Of a stretch of DNA of 7,159 nt, positions 1 to 5,581 are shown piece after piece. The stretch covers positions 1 to 7,159 of the forward strand of contig JAILPD010000108.1 of the NCBI GenBank assembly GCA_024690445.1, written 5' to 3'. Position 1 is the first letter of the stretch. Each line of letters starts with the position of its first letter. Source of the stretch: Acholeplasmatales bacterium. GTDB lineage: Bacteria > Bacillota_I > Bacilli_A > Acholeplasmatales > Anaeroplasmataceae. The notes beneath the pieces were generated by a model. That model was not told the DNA's origin. It ran no database searches and saw only the letters and a list, made by a program, of their open reading frames with translations. The translations under genes were made by a program, and so were the position numbers.

Positions 1-76
1 AGACGAAAACGGAAATGTTAAGAAAGTTAAGATTTCTGCTAGAGCTTTAAAGAAGGGTAACATTGAAAGAGCTTAG
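1..76 (+). CDS. rpmB: 50S ribosomal protein L28, C-terminal fragment
   Basis: The last 24 codons of a + strand gene enter from the left edge; the reading frame starts at base 2. The visible peptide ends in SARALKKGNIERA, which matches the conserved C-terminus of bacterial L28 (Bacillus: SARALKSGKVERV). L28 is a small structural protein of the large ribosomal subunit. The family is about 62 residues long, so roughly 38 residues lie outside the window. The gene ends in TAG (74-76) followed directly by in-frame TAA (77-79) and TAA (80-82), a triple stop that fits a highly expressed gene. It is the only + strand gene here and converges with the heptose operon. The identification rests on a short but distinctive tail. 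Confidence 0.85.
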   Translation, partial: DENGNVKKVKISARALKKGNIERA

Positions 77-80
77 TAAT

Positions 81-130
81 AAGCAAAATTAAATTACGCG
101 ATTAGACAGGCAAAGCCTGTTTTTTTGCTT
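81..130 (+). terminator. rpmB rho-independent terminator, possibly bidirectional
   Basis: A perfect 6-bp stem, ACAGGC (106-111) and GCCTGT (115-120), closes on an AAA loop. It is followed by six T (121-126), a classic intrinsic terminator for rpmB. Two outer arms, AAGCAAAA (81-88) and TTTTGCTT (123-130), are also exact reverse complements and could extend the structure on either strand. The convergent gmhA-like gene stops at 139. For - strand transcripts the same hairpin is followed only by CTAATCGCG and then a patchy T-rich stretch, so termination in that direction is plausible but weaker. Confidence 0.8.
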
Positions 131-138
131 TTTATAGG

Positions 139-696
139 CTACATATTTCTAATAATATATGTCATAATATGGTTTAAAATTAAATGAACATCCTCAGATA
201 CTTGCATGTTATTAATATTTACATGCAATTTATGATCTGCCATTTTTTTAATTTTTCCACCATCATAGCCTACAATGGCAATTGTAGTACCGCCAATAGA
301 ATTTGCATAATCCATTGCATTGACTACATTCGTTGAATTACCAGAACCAGAAATACCAATAAAGATATCTCCTTCTTTCATTTTATTCTTCAATTGATAT
401 CTAAATACTTCATCATATCCATAATCATTTGAAACAGCAAGAATTGTAGGTAGGTTATCATTTAAGCATTCAATGCTATACTTCTTCTCCTTATTGTCAC
501 ATACTTTGTTGAAGTCACAACAGAAATGACTAGCTGTAGAACCAGATCCGCCATTACCACAAATGTAGATTCTTTTTCCTTCAAGTCTAGCGTTTTCTAA
601 TACATTCATCACTTCATTTACTTTTTCTAAATCTAAAGAATTAATAGCTTCTAATTCTTGTTCTAAGTATGCTTTAATATCGTTAATATAATTCAT
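139..696 (-). CDS. gmhA: SIS-domain sugar isomerase, GmhA-like (sedoheptulose-7-phosphate isomerase)
   Basis: This 185-residue, single SIS-domain protein is close to the usual ~190 residues of GmhA. GmhA is a cytoplasmic enzyme converting D-sedoheptulose 7-phosphate to D-glycero-D-manno-heptose 7-phosphate, the first step of heptose activation. Family signatures seen are CGNGGSGSTASHF (residues 46-58), the SIS phosphate-binding loop GISGSGNSTNV (114-124), a SNDYGYDEVF segment (89-98), and a C-terminal helix with H171 and H176. By my alignment to E. coli GmhA, the positions of Glu65 and Gln172 are Asp61 and Glu168, while His61 and His180 are kept as H57 and H176. This suggests a divergent subgroup. 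The ATG follows the upstream stop by one base, with an AGGTAGGG-like ribosome site (703-710). It is the last gene of the operon. Neighbouring kinase, phosphatase and nucleotidyltransferase activities support GmhA over other SIS isomerases. Confidence 0.8.
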   Translation of the reverse strand: MNYINDIKAYLEQELEAINSLDLEKVNEVMNVLENARLEGKRIYICGNGGSGSTASHFCCDFNKVCDNKEKKYSIECLNDNLPTILAVSNDYGYDEVFRYQLKNKMKEGDIFIGISGSGNSTNVVNAMDYANSIGGTTIAIVGYDGGKIKKMADHKLHVNINNMQVSEDVHLILNHIMTYIIRNM

Positions 697-697
697 A

Positions 698-1993
698 TTA
701 TTCCCTACCTTTAAGTATAATATCTACTGCCTCAGCTAAATCCTTAGCTTTAAAATCAGGACGATCTAAATATTTTTTGTCACTTCCACCAAAACCTGTC
801 TCTACCAAAATAGTTTTCAATTTGGCATTCTTTCCTGTTTTAACATCAACTGTCATATCACCTACAAACCATGATTCTTTGACATCAATGTTATACATTC
901 TAACCATTTTATCAATCATTCCTGTTCTAGGCTTTCTACAATCACATTCAATTTTTAAGCTTTCTATTTCTCCTACAAATCCTTTATCAGGATGATGAGG
1001 ACAATATGCTAAATCATCTAAATAAGCACCCTTTTCACCTAATTCCATACCTAATTTTAGATGCATTTTTTCTACTGTGTTTCTAGAACATTCTCCTCTA
1101 GATATAACAGGCTGATTAGTTATACAAATAACTAAATATCCAGATTCATTAATTCTCTTTATTGTTTCCGGAACATTATCATATAATTTAAAATCCTCTA
1201 ATTTTCTTACATAATCATTAGAATCATTTAATGTACCGTCTCTATCAACAAAAATACATTTTTGAGGTTTTTTTAAATTCTTAATACTAACTAAGCCTTT
1301 ATTATAATCACTTTCCACCTGCTTGATTCTTTCGGGTGTACCCATATCCTTTACGTATTCTGTTGATCTATATCCATATACTAATTTTTCACCCATAAAA
1401 TGAGTAATAATATTTTTTTCTAAATCAATCTTCTTAGGTTCTTTAATATAATCTAATACTTTTTTATCTAGACAATAAATTCCAGAATTAACTAGATTCA
1501 TATAATAATAATTTCTTGGTTCATTCTTAGATAAAATATCGATTACTTTTTTATTTTCTAAAACTAAGACATCACTATCATAAGGATGAGAATTTGGATG
1601 AACTAATAGGGTAATAAATGATTTATTATTCTTATGAAATTTAATAAATCTATCAAAATCAACATCAAAAACGACGTCACCAAACACTAATATAAATTCT
1701 TCATCTTTTCTATCCTTTAGATAATATAAGGCACCTGCAGTTCCTAATGGCTCATCCTCAGAAATATATGAAATATTAACACCAAATTCTTTGCCGTCTT
1801 TAAAATATTCTTTAATTTTTTCACCTAAGTAGCCAACGACTAAAACAATATCAGTAATACCTGAATTTTTTAAGCTATCAATTTGATGTTCAAGAACAGG
1901 CTTACCACATATTTTAATCATAGGTTTTGGAAGATTAGGCTCAATAGATTGAATTCTAGTTCCCTTTCCTCCAGCCATTATTACTGCGTACAT
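698..1993 (-). CDS. Bifunctional heptose-1-phosphate nucleotidyltransferase / heptose-1,7-bisphosphate 7-phosphatase (HddC-GmhB fusion)
   Basis: This 431-residue protein carries two enzymes. Residues 1-~230 form a sugar-1-phosphate nucleotidyltransferase: MAGGKGTR loop (6-13), LPKPM (21-25), DEPLGTAGAL (80-89) and GDVVFD (105-110). Residues ~245-431 form a HAD-IIIA phosphatase of GmhB type: nucleophile motif FVDRDGTLN (D250, D252), TNQ (292-294), a zinc-site pattern C331, H333, C350, C352 followed by RKP, and FVGD with D379 and D383. In the heptose pathway GmhB removes the 7-phosphate from heptose 1,7-bisphosphate and HddC then transfers a nucleotide to the resulting 1-phosphate. The fusion would couple these consecutive steps in the cytoplasm. 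Both catalytic sets look intact. AGGAG (2001-2005) sits 7 nt before the ATG, and only 2 nt separate it from the epimerase stop. Whether GDP, ADP or another nucleotide is used cannot be decided from the sequence. Confidence 0.85.
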   Translation of the reverse strand: MYAVIMAGGKGTRIQSIEPNLPKPMIKICGKPVLEHQIDSLKNSGITDIVLVVGYLGEKIKEYFKDGKEFGVNISYISEDEPLGTAGALYYLKDRKDEEFILVFGDVVFDVDFDRFIKFHKNNKSFITLLVHPNSHPYDSDVLVLENKKVIDILSKNEPRNYYYMNLVNSGIYCLDKKVLDYIKEPKKIDLEKNIITHFMGEKLVYGYRSTEYVKDMGTPERIKQVESDYNKGLVSIKNLKKPQKCIFVDRDGTLNDSNDYVRKLEDFKLYDNVPETIKRINESGYLVICITNQPVISRGECSRNTVEKMHLKLGMELGEKGAYLDDLAYCPHHPDKGFVGEIESLKIECDCRKPRTGMIDKMVRMYNIDVKESWFVGDMTVDVKTGKNAKLKTILVETGFGGSDKKYLDRPDFKAKDLAEAVDIILKGRE

Positions 1994-1995
1994 TA

Positions 1996-2931
1996 TTATT
2001 CTCCTAATACTTTCTTTACTGTCTTTCTTACAGCCTCATTTGAAGTATATTTTGGTTCCCAACCAGTTTCTAAAATCTTAGTGATATCGTAAGAGAATTT
2101 TGGTACATCACCCTTCCATCCTCTATCACTACCACTATATTTATATTTAACATTCTTTAAATTCATTTCTTCTGTTACAATATCAGCTATTTCATTAACT
2201 GTAGTACCATTCCCTAAAACACTAATATTATAAATATTAACGCCTTTTTCAATTCTTTGACTCAATCTTAAAATGGCATCAATTAAATCAGTGATGTAAA
2301 TATATGGCTTACACTGTAATCCATTTCCTAATATCTCTAATTCATTAGGATTCTTTTTTAACTTCTCAACAAAGTCATAAATTACTCCATGAGTAAGTCT
2401 TGGACCAATAACATTAGGGAATCTAAAAATAACTACATTCATATCACACATTGCAGCGTATGAAGAAATTAATGCTTCACTTGCAAGCTTACATCCACCA
2501 TAATATGAAACAGGCTTTAAATCAGGAGTATTTTCATTTAATACTTCTTTTTTGTCGCCATAAACTGCTGATGAAGAGGCAAAGACTAAATCTTTTACAT
2601 TATTCTTTCTCATAACATCAAGCAATACCTTTGTAGTTAAGAATGTATCATTATAATCAATTGCTGGATTTGAAGCTCCTTTTCTAATATCAGAATTGGC
2701 AGCGAAATGATACACAATATCTATTGAGTTCTTTTTAAATACTTCGTTTAAAGCATCTTCATTTGTAACATCAATTTCATAAAACTTAAAATCATCGTGT
2801 CCTAATAAATGCTTGATATTAGAATTACCAAAGATTAATTTATCTACACAAATAATCTTATTTCTATTCATCAAACGATCTATAAGGTTACTACCAATAA
2901 AACCTGCTCCTCCAGTAATTAATATGTTCAT
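1996..2931 (-). CDS. NAD-dependent NDP-sugar epimerase/dehydratase (GalE-like, extended SDR)
   Basis: This 311-residue extended short-chain dehydrogenase has a complete Rossmann start, GGAGFIG (7-13), with D30 at the end of strand beta-2, as is usual for NAD(H) rather than NADP(H). The catalytic set is ASSSAVYG (118-125) plus Y144-x3-K148. FRFPNVIGPR (169-178) and the segment around YIYITDLIDAI (210-220) resemble UDP-glucose 4-epimerases. Near the C-terminus, RGWKGDVPKF (270-279) would contact the nucleotide sugar in relatives. Such enzymes epimerise, or oxidise and rearrange, the sugar of an NDP-sugar. Its place between the heptose kinase and nucleotidyltransferase genes suggests it acts on the NDP-heptose, but a separate UDP-hexose role is possible. 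AGGAG (2937-2941) lies 5 nt before the ATG and includes part of the upstream stop codon. The length equals that of ADP-heptose 6-epimerase HldD (~310), but the motifs look more GalE-like. Confidence 0.8.
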   Translation of the reverse strand: MNILITGGAGFIGSNLIDRLMNRNKIICVDKLIFGNSNIKHLLGHDDFKFYEIDVTNEDALNEVFKKNSIDIVYHFAANSDIRKGASNPAIDYNDTFLTTKVLLDVMRKNNVKDLVFASSSAVYGDKKEVLNENTPDLKPVSYYGGCKLASEALISSYAAMCDMNVVIFRFPNVIGPRLTHGVIYDFVEKLKKNPNELEILGNGLQCKPYIYITDLIDAILRLSQRIEKGVNIYNISVLGNGTTVNEIADIVTEEMNLKNVKYKYSGSDRGWKGDVPKFSYDITKILETGWEPKYTSNEAVRKTVKKVLGE

Positions 2932-2939
2932 GTTTTCTC

Positions 2940-3914
2940 CTATCTATCGAAATGAATTATTGAAGCTCCTGAATTATCCATTTCAAATTCCATTTCTCTT
3001 AACTTTAAAGCATTTCTAACATTATCTTGTTTTAAAGATGGAACATAGAATAACATAAAGCCTGCTCCTCCAGCACCTAAAAGCTTGCCACCTAAAGCAC
3101 CAGCATTAATTGCCTTTTCATATACTTCATCAATAAATGGATTAGAAATACCACTAGCTAATGATTTTTTTAATAACCAATTCTCATGTAGACATTTACC
3201 TAATGCATCTACATTATTATTTTGTAATTCCTTTTTTAATTCTCTTGTAATAGCACACATTTTTCTTTGAGCTTCAAATTTATCAACCTGTGCCATATTC
3301 TTAGATTGTTCAGAAAGTATTTCTGTTGCTGTATGCTCATCACCAATATAAAACATTAATAGATTCTTTTCTAGTTTCTTATAACTTTCTTCCTTCATAA
3401 CTATTGGTTCTACATTAACTTCTCCATTTGGTAGGAATTCAATAAAATTTAATCCTCCAAATGCAGCTGCGTACTGATCTTGTTTTCCAATAGGCTTCTT
3501 TAATTCATTTATTTCAATGTTACATGCCTCTTTAGCTAAATCATGCTTAGACACATATTCTCCCTTATAAGCATGTAACAAATCAAGTAAAGCTACTGTA
3601 AATGAACTTGAAGAACCAAGACCTGTACCAGATGGTACATCGGCAACACTTGATAACTCAACACCAGTTAATCCAAAATCTTTTAAGCATTGCTTAAAAA
3701 TCTTATGTTCAATTTTACTAACATCATCAACCTTTTCAGTCTTTGAATATTTTAATACTATTTGATCTGAAAAGAAATTTTTATGTATAGTTAAATACAT
3801 ATATTTCTTGATTGTTGTGCTAATAACACAACCTGCTTCTTTTTCGTAAAATGCTGGAAGGTCACTTCCACCACCACAAAAGCTCACCCTAAATGGTACA
3901 CGAGTTATTATCAT
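2940..3914 (-). CDS. hddA: GHMP-family sugar kinase, HddA-like (D-glycero-alpha-D-manno-heptose-7-phosphate kinase)
   Basis: This 324-residue GHMP kinase has all three family motifs: the N-terminal PFRVSFCGGGSD (7-18), the ATP-binding DVPSGTGLGSSSS (92-104), and the C-terminal KLLGAGGAGF (277-286). IGKQDQYAAAFGG (142-154) is typical of the HddA and fucokinase-like branch. HddA phosphorylates D-glycero-D-manno-heptose 7-phosphate at C1 to give the alpha-1,7-bisphosphate. This differs from the RfaE/HldE kinases of the beta, ADP-heptose branch, which belong to another fold. It is the first gene of the heptose operon, with its own promoter and a strong GGAGG (3920-3924) 5 nt before the ATG. The start gives the family-typical N-terminus MIITRVPFRVSF. 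Co-location with GmhA-, GmhB- and HddC-like genes makes heptose the favoured substrate. Fucose or another sugar would be the alternative if the protein stood alone. Confidence 0.82.
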   Translation of the reverse strand: MIITRVPFRVSFCGGGSDLPAFYEKEAGCVISTTIKKYMYLTIHKNFFSDQIVLKYSKTEKVDDVSKIEHKIFKQCLKDFGLTGVELSSVADVPSGTGLGSSSSFTVALLDLLHAYKGEYVSKHDLAKEACNIEINELKKPIGKQDQYAAAFGGLNFIEFLPNGEVNVEPIVMKEESYKKLEKNLLMFYIGDEHTATEILSEQSKNMAQVDKFEAQRKMCAITRELKKELQNNNVDALGKCLHENWLLKKSLASGISNPFIDEVYEKAINAGALGGKLLGAGGAGFMLFYVPSLKQDNVRNALKLREMEFEMDNSGASIIHFDR

Positions 3915-3942
3915 AATTTCCTCCCGAAAAAGACAATCCGTA

Positions 3943-3964
3943 ATTATGTTAATTATAACATAAT
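3943..3964. promoter_or_regulatory. 22-bp palindrome over the hddA promoter, candidate operator
   Basis: Arms ATTATGTTA (3943-3951) and TAACATAAT (3956-3964) are perfect 9-bp inverted repeats around a 4-base centre. The dyad covers the whole extended -10 of the heptose operon promoter, a position where a dimeric repressor would block RNA polymerase. AT-rich DNA makes chance palindromes more likely, so operator function is an inference. No regulator gene is in the window. Confidence 0.45.
3952..3960 (-). promoter_or_regulatory. Extended -10 promoter of the heptose operon
   Basis: On the - strand the sequence reads TGTTATAAT, a perfect TGn plus TATAAT extended -10 element. At 17-bp spacing the -35 region is only TTTTCT, a poor match, which is common for extended -10 promoters. 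Transcription would start near 3945, giving a leader of about 30 nt with GGAGG before hddA. The T-rich tail of the rpe terminator occupies the -35 area. Confidence 0.65.
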
Positions 3965-3970
3965 CAATTA

Positions 3971-4009
3971 ATAAAGAAAATATCGCAATACACTTTGATA
4001 TTGCGATAT
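3971..4009 (-). terminator. rho-independent terminator after rpe
   Basis: A perfect 11-bp inverted repeat, ATATCGCAATA (3980-3990) and TATTGCGATAT (3999-4009), encloses an 8-nt loop. Read on the - strand it begins 9 nt past the rpe stop and is followed by TTTTCTTTATT. The stem is AT-rich, so leak-through into the heptose operon is possible. There is no T-run on the + strand side. Confidence 0.75.
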
Positions 4010-4018
4010 AAATTAACT

Positions 4019-4657
4019 TTACATTTTATGTAGAATTTCTAATCTTTCCTTCTTATTCTCTGCATTACATACATAAGAACCAGAAACAGCTAAATCTAAA
4101 TATTCAGCTATAGAAGGTAATGTTTTATCATTGATACCACCATCAACGCTAATTAGATAATTATAATTATTATTCTTTTTTAATTCCATAAGCTTCTTAC
4201 ACTTATCAATAGCGCTAGGCATAAACTTTTGACCACCAAAGCCTGGTTCAACTGACATTACTAATACTAAGTCTAAATAAGGTAAATACTTTTCAATTTC
4301 TTCAACACTTGTGTTAGGCTTAATTGAAATACCCGCCTTTACATTATATGACTTAATTAAATTGATTGTTTCTAATACATCACAATCAGCCTCAACATGG
4401 AATGTAATATATTGACTTCCGGCCTCTGCGAATTGCTTAATATAATTTTGTGGATGTAAAATCATTAAATGTGTATCAAAAGGAACTTTTGTCATTGGTC
4501 TTAATGATTTTACAATCGCAGGACCAAATGAAATATTAGGAACAAATTCACCATCCATAATATCCATATGAGCATAATCTACATCATTGATGATTTCCTT
4601 TAATGATTCTTCAACCTTCATAAAATCTGCAGTTAAAATTGATAATGCTACCTTCAT
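4019..4657 (-). CDS. rpe: Ribulose-phosphate 3-epimerase
   Basis: This 212-residue TIM-barrel protein interconverts D-ribulose 5-phosphate and D-xylulose 5-phosphate in the cytoplasmic pentose-phosphate pathway. Expected active-site residues are present: H30 and D32 in HMDIMDG, H63 in FDTHLM, and D172 in SVDGGIN. The loop VMSVEPGFGGQ (133-143) is the family hallmark, and SGS (192-194) is the phosphate-binding turn. The N-terminal motif, usually PSILSADF, reads LSILTADF, with Leu5 for Pro. The gene lies 9 nt after rsgA, with AGGAG (4664-4668) overlapping the rsgA TAG stop, so the two are translationally linked. Position after rsgA is the standard Firmicute arrangement and favours Rpe over the related allulose-6-phosphate epimerase. 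Its product feeds transketolase, which makes sedoheptulose 7-phosphate, the presumed precursor of the adjacent heptose operon. Confidence 0.93.
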   Translation of the reverse strand: MKVALSILTADFMKVEESLKEIINDVDYAHMDIMDGEFVPNISFGPAIVKSLRPMTKVPFDTHLMILHPQNYIKQFAEAGSQYITFHVEADCDVLETINLIKSYNVKAGISIKPNTSVEEIEKYLPYLDLVLVMSVEPGFGGQKFMPSAIDKCKKLMELKKNNNYNYLISVDGGINDKTLPSIAEYLDLAVSGSYVCNAENKKERLEILHKM

Positions 4658-4666
4658 AATAATCTC

Positions 4667-5581
4667 CTACTTATTCTTTAATTCGTTATATAACTTAACA
4701 TAACTTAAATATCTACTTTTTAATATTAATCCATCATCTACTGCTTTTCTAATTCCACAATCCTTAGAATTCTCTAAATGATTACAATCAGAAAAACGAC
4801 AATTATATTTTTTAAATTCAACAAATAATCCATTTAATTCATTAGATTTTAATCCTAATAAAGTTGCTTCAAGCTTAGAAAAGCCTGGAGTATCACCTAA
4901 TAATCCACCCATAAATGGATATAAGCTTATTTGTCTTGTCGTATGCTTACCACGACCAAGGGCATCACTAATCTCTTGAGTCTCAAGCTTAAAACCTGGG
5001 ATCAATGTATTAACTAGCGATGATTTACCAGCACCAGTTTGTCCTGATAAAATAGTTATTTTATCATGTAATATATTTAATACATCTAAACGGCCACTAC
5101 CATCCATGTTATTAACATAGAATACCTTATAGCCTAATTCTTCATAATATTTCATATCCTTCTTAAGTGATTCAAATTCTTCATCACTTAATTTATCTAC
5201 CTTTGTAATAACAATTACAGGTGAAATATTATTTTTAACAATATTTATTACAAATAAATCCAATAAATAGAAAGAGAAATCTGGTTCTTTAGCTGCGAAT
5301 ACTAATAATATCTGATCTACATTGGCAATATCTGGTCTAATTAAGGAATTCTTTCTTGGTTCATAATGATCAATCATATCATTATCAATAATAACGATAT
5401 CACCAACCTTTGGTGATGATTTTACAGTTTGAGGATTCTTCTTTTTGCTTAAAGATTTATCATTAGATGCATAAACCTTTTCAGCTCTTAATTTTCCTCT
5501 AGCCTTAAAATCCTTAATACTGCCATCCTCTAATATTACCTTGTATACGCCACCATTAAGATTTATTACTCTACCTTGCAC
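4667..5581 (-). CDS. rsgA: Ribosome small-subunit-dependent GTPase A
   Basis: This 304-residue circularly permuted GTPase assists late 30S ribosomal subunit maturation. An N-terminal OB-fold (about 1-75) precedes the permuted G domain: G4 TKVD (126-129), G1 GQTGAGKSS (180-188), the GRGKHTT switch (209-215) and G3 DTPG (230-233). The C-terminal zinc finger has C261, C266, H268 and C275. Compared with Bacillus RsgA there is a Lys/Ser-rich insertion of roughly 18 residues in the OB domain (about 38-56). The start is GTG at 5579-5581, sharing one base with the rlmN TAG stop (TAGTG). AGAGG (5592-5596) lies 10 nt upstream, and the next Met is only at residue 69, so GTG is well supported. It is the middle gene of rlmN-rsgA-rpe. 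In Bacillus prpC and prkC precede rsgA; both are missing here. Confidence 0.95.
   Translation of the reverse strand: MQGRVINLNGGVYKVILEDGSIKDFKARGKLRAEKVYASNDKSLSKKKNPQTVKSSPKVGDIVIIDNDMIDHYEPRKNSLIRPDIANVDQILLVFAAKEPDFSFYLLDLFVINIVKNNISPVIVITKVDKLSDEEFESLKKDMKYYEELGYKVFYVNNMDGSGRLDVLNILHDKITILSGQTGAGKSSLVNTLIPGFKLETQEISDALGRGKHTTRQISLYPFMGGLLGDTPGFSKLEATLLGLKSNELNGLFVEFKKYNCRFSDCNHLENSKDCGIRKAVDDGLILKSRYLSYVKLYNELKNK

Noticed and set aside
141..162. Imperfect palindrome ACATAT...ATATGT at the end of the gmhA-like gene
   Set aside because: It is coding sequence in very AT-rich DNA, with weak stems and no associated signal.
777..995. Open frame of 72 codons on the + strand, and similar ones at 1883-2092, 2813-3019, 3085-3270 and 6182-6391
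   Set aside because: Each lies opposite a well-supported - strand gene, has no recognisable domain, and looks like an antisense shadow.
2903..3073. A 13-base repeat, CCTGCTCCTCCAG, at 2903-2915 and 3061-3073
   Set aside because: Both copies encode Gly/Ala-rich nucleotide-binding motifs in unrelated genes, so this is coincidence from shared amino acid composition.
3961..3966. TTGATT on the - strand as a -35 for the hddA promoter
   Set aside because: It ends only a few bases before TATAAT, far too close for a 16-18 bp spacer; the extended -10 explains the promoter better.
3915..4018. Possible riboswitch or small RNA in the rpe-hddA gap
   Set aside because: The 104 bases are accounted for by a terminator, a promoter with palindrome and a ~30-nt leader; there is no room for a known aptamer.
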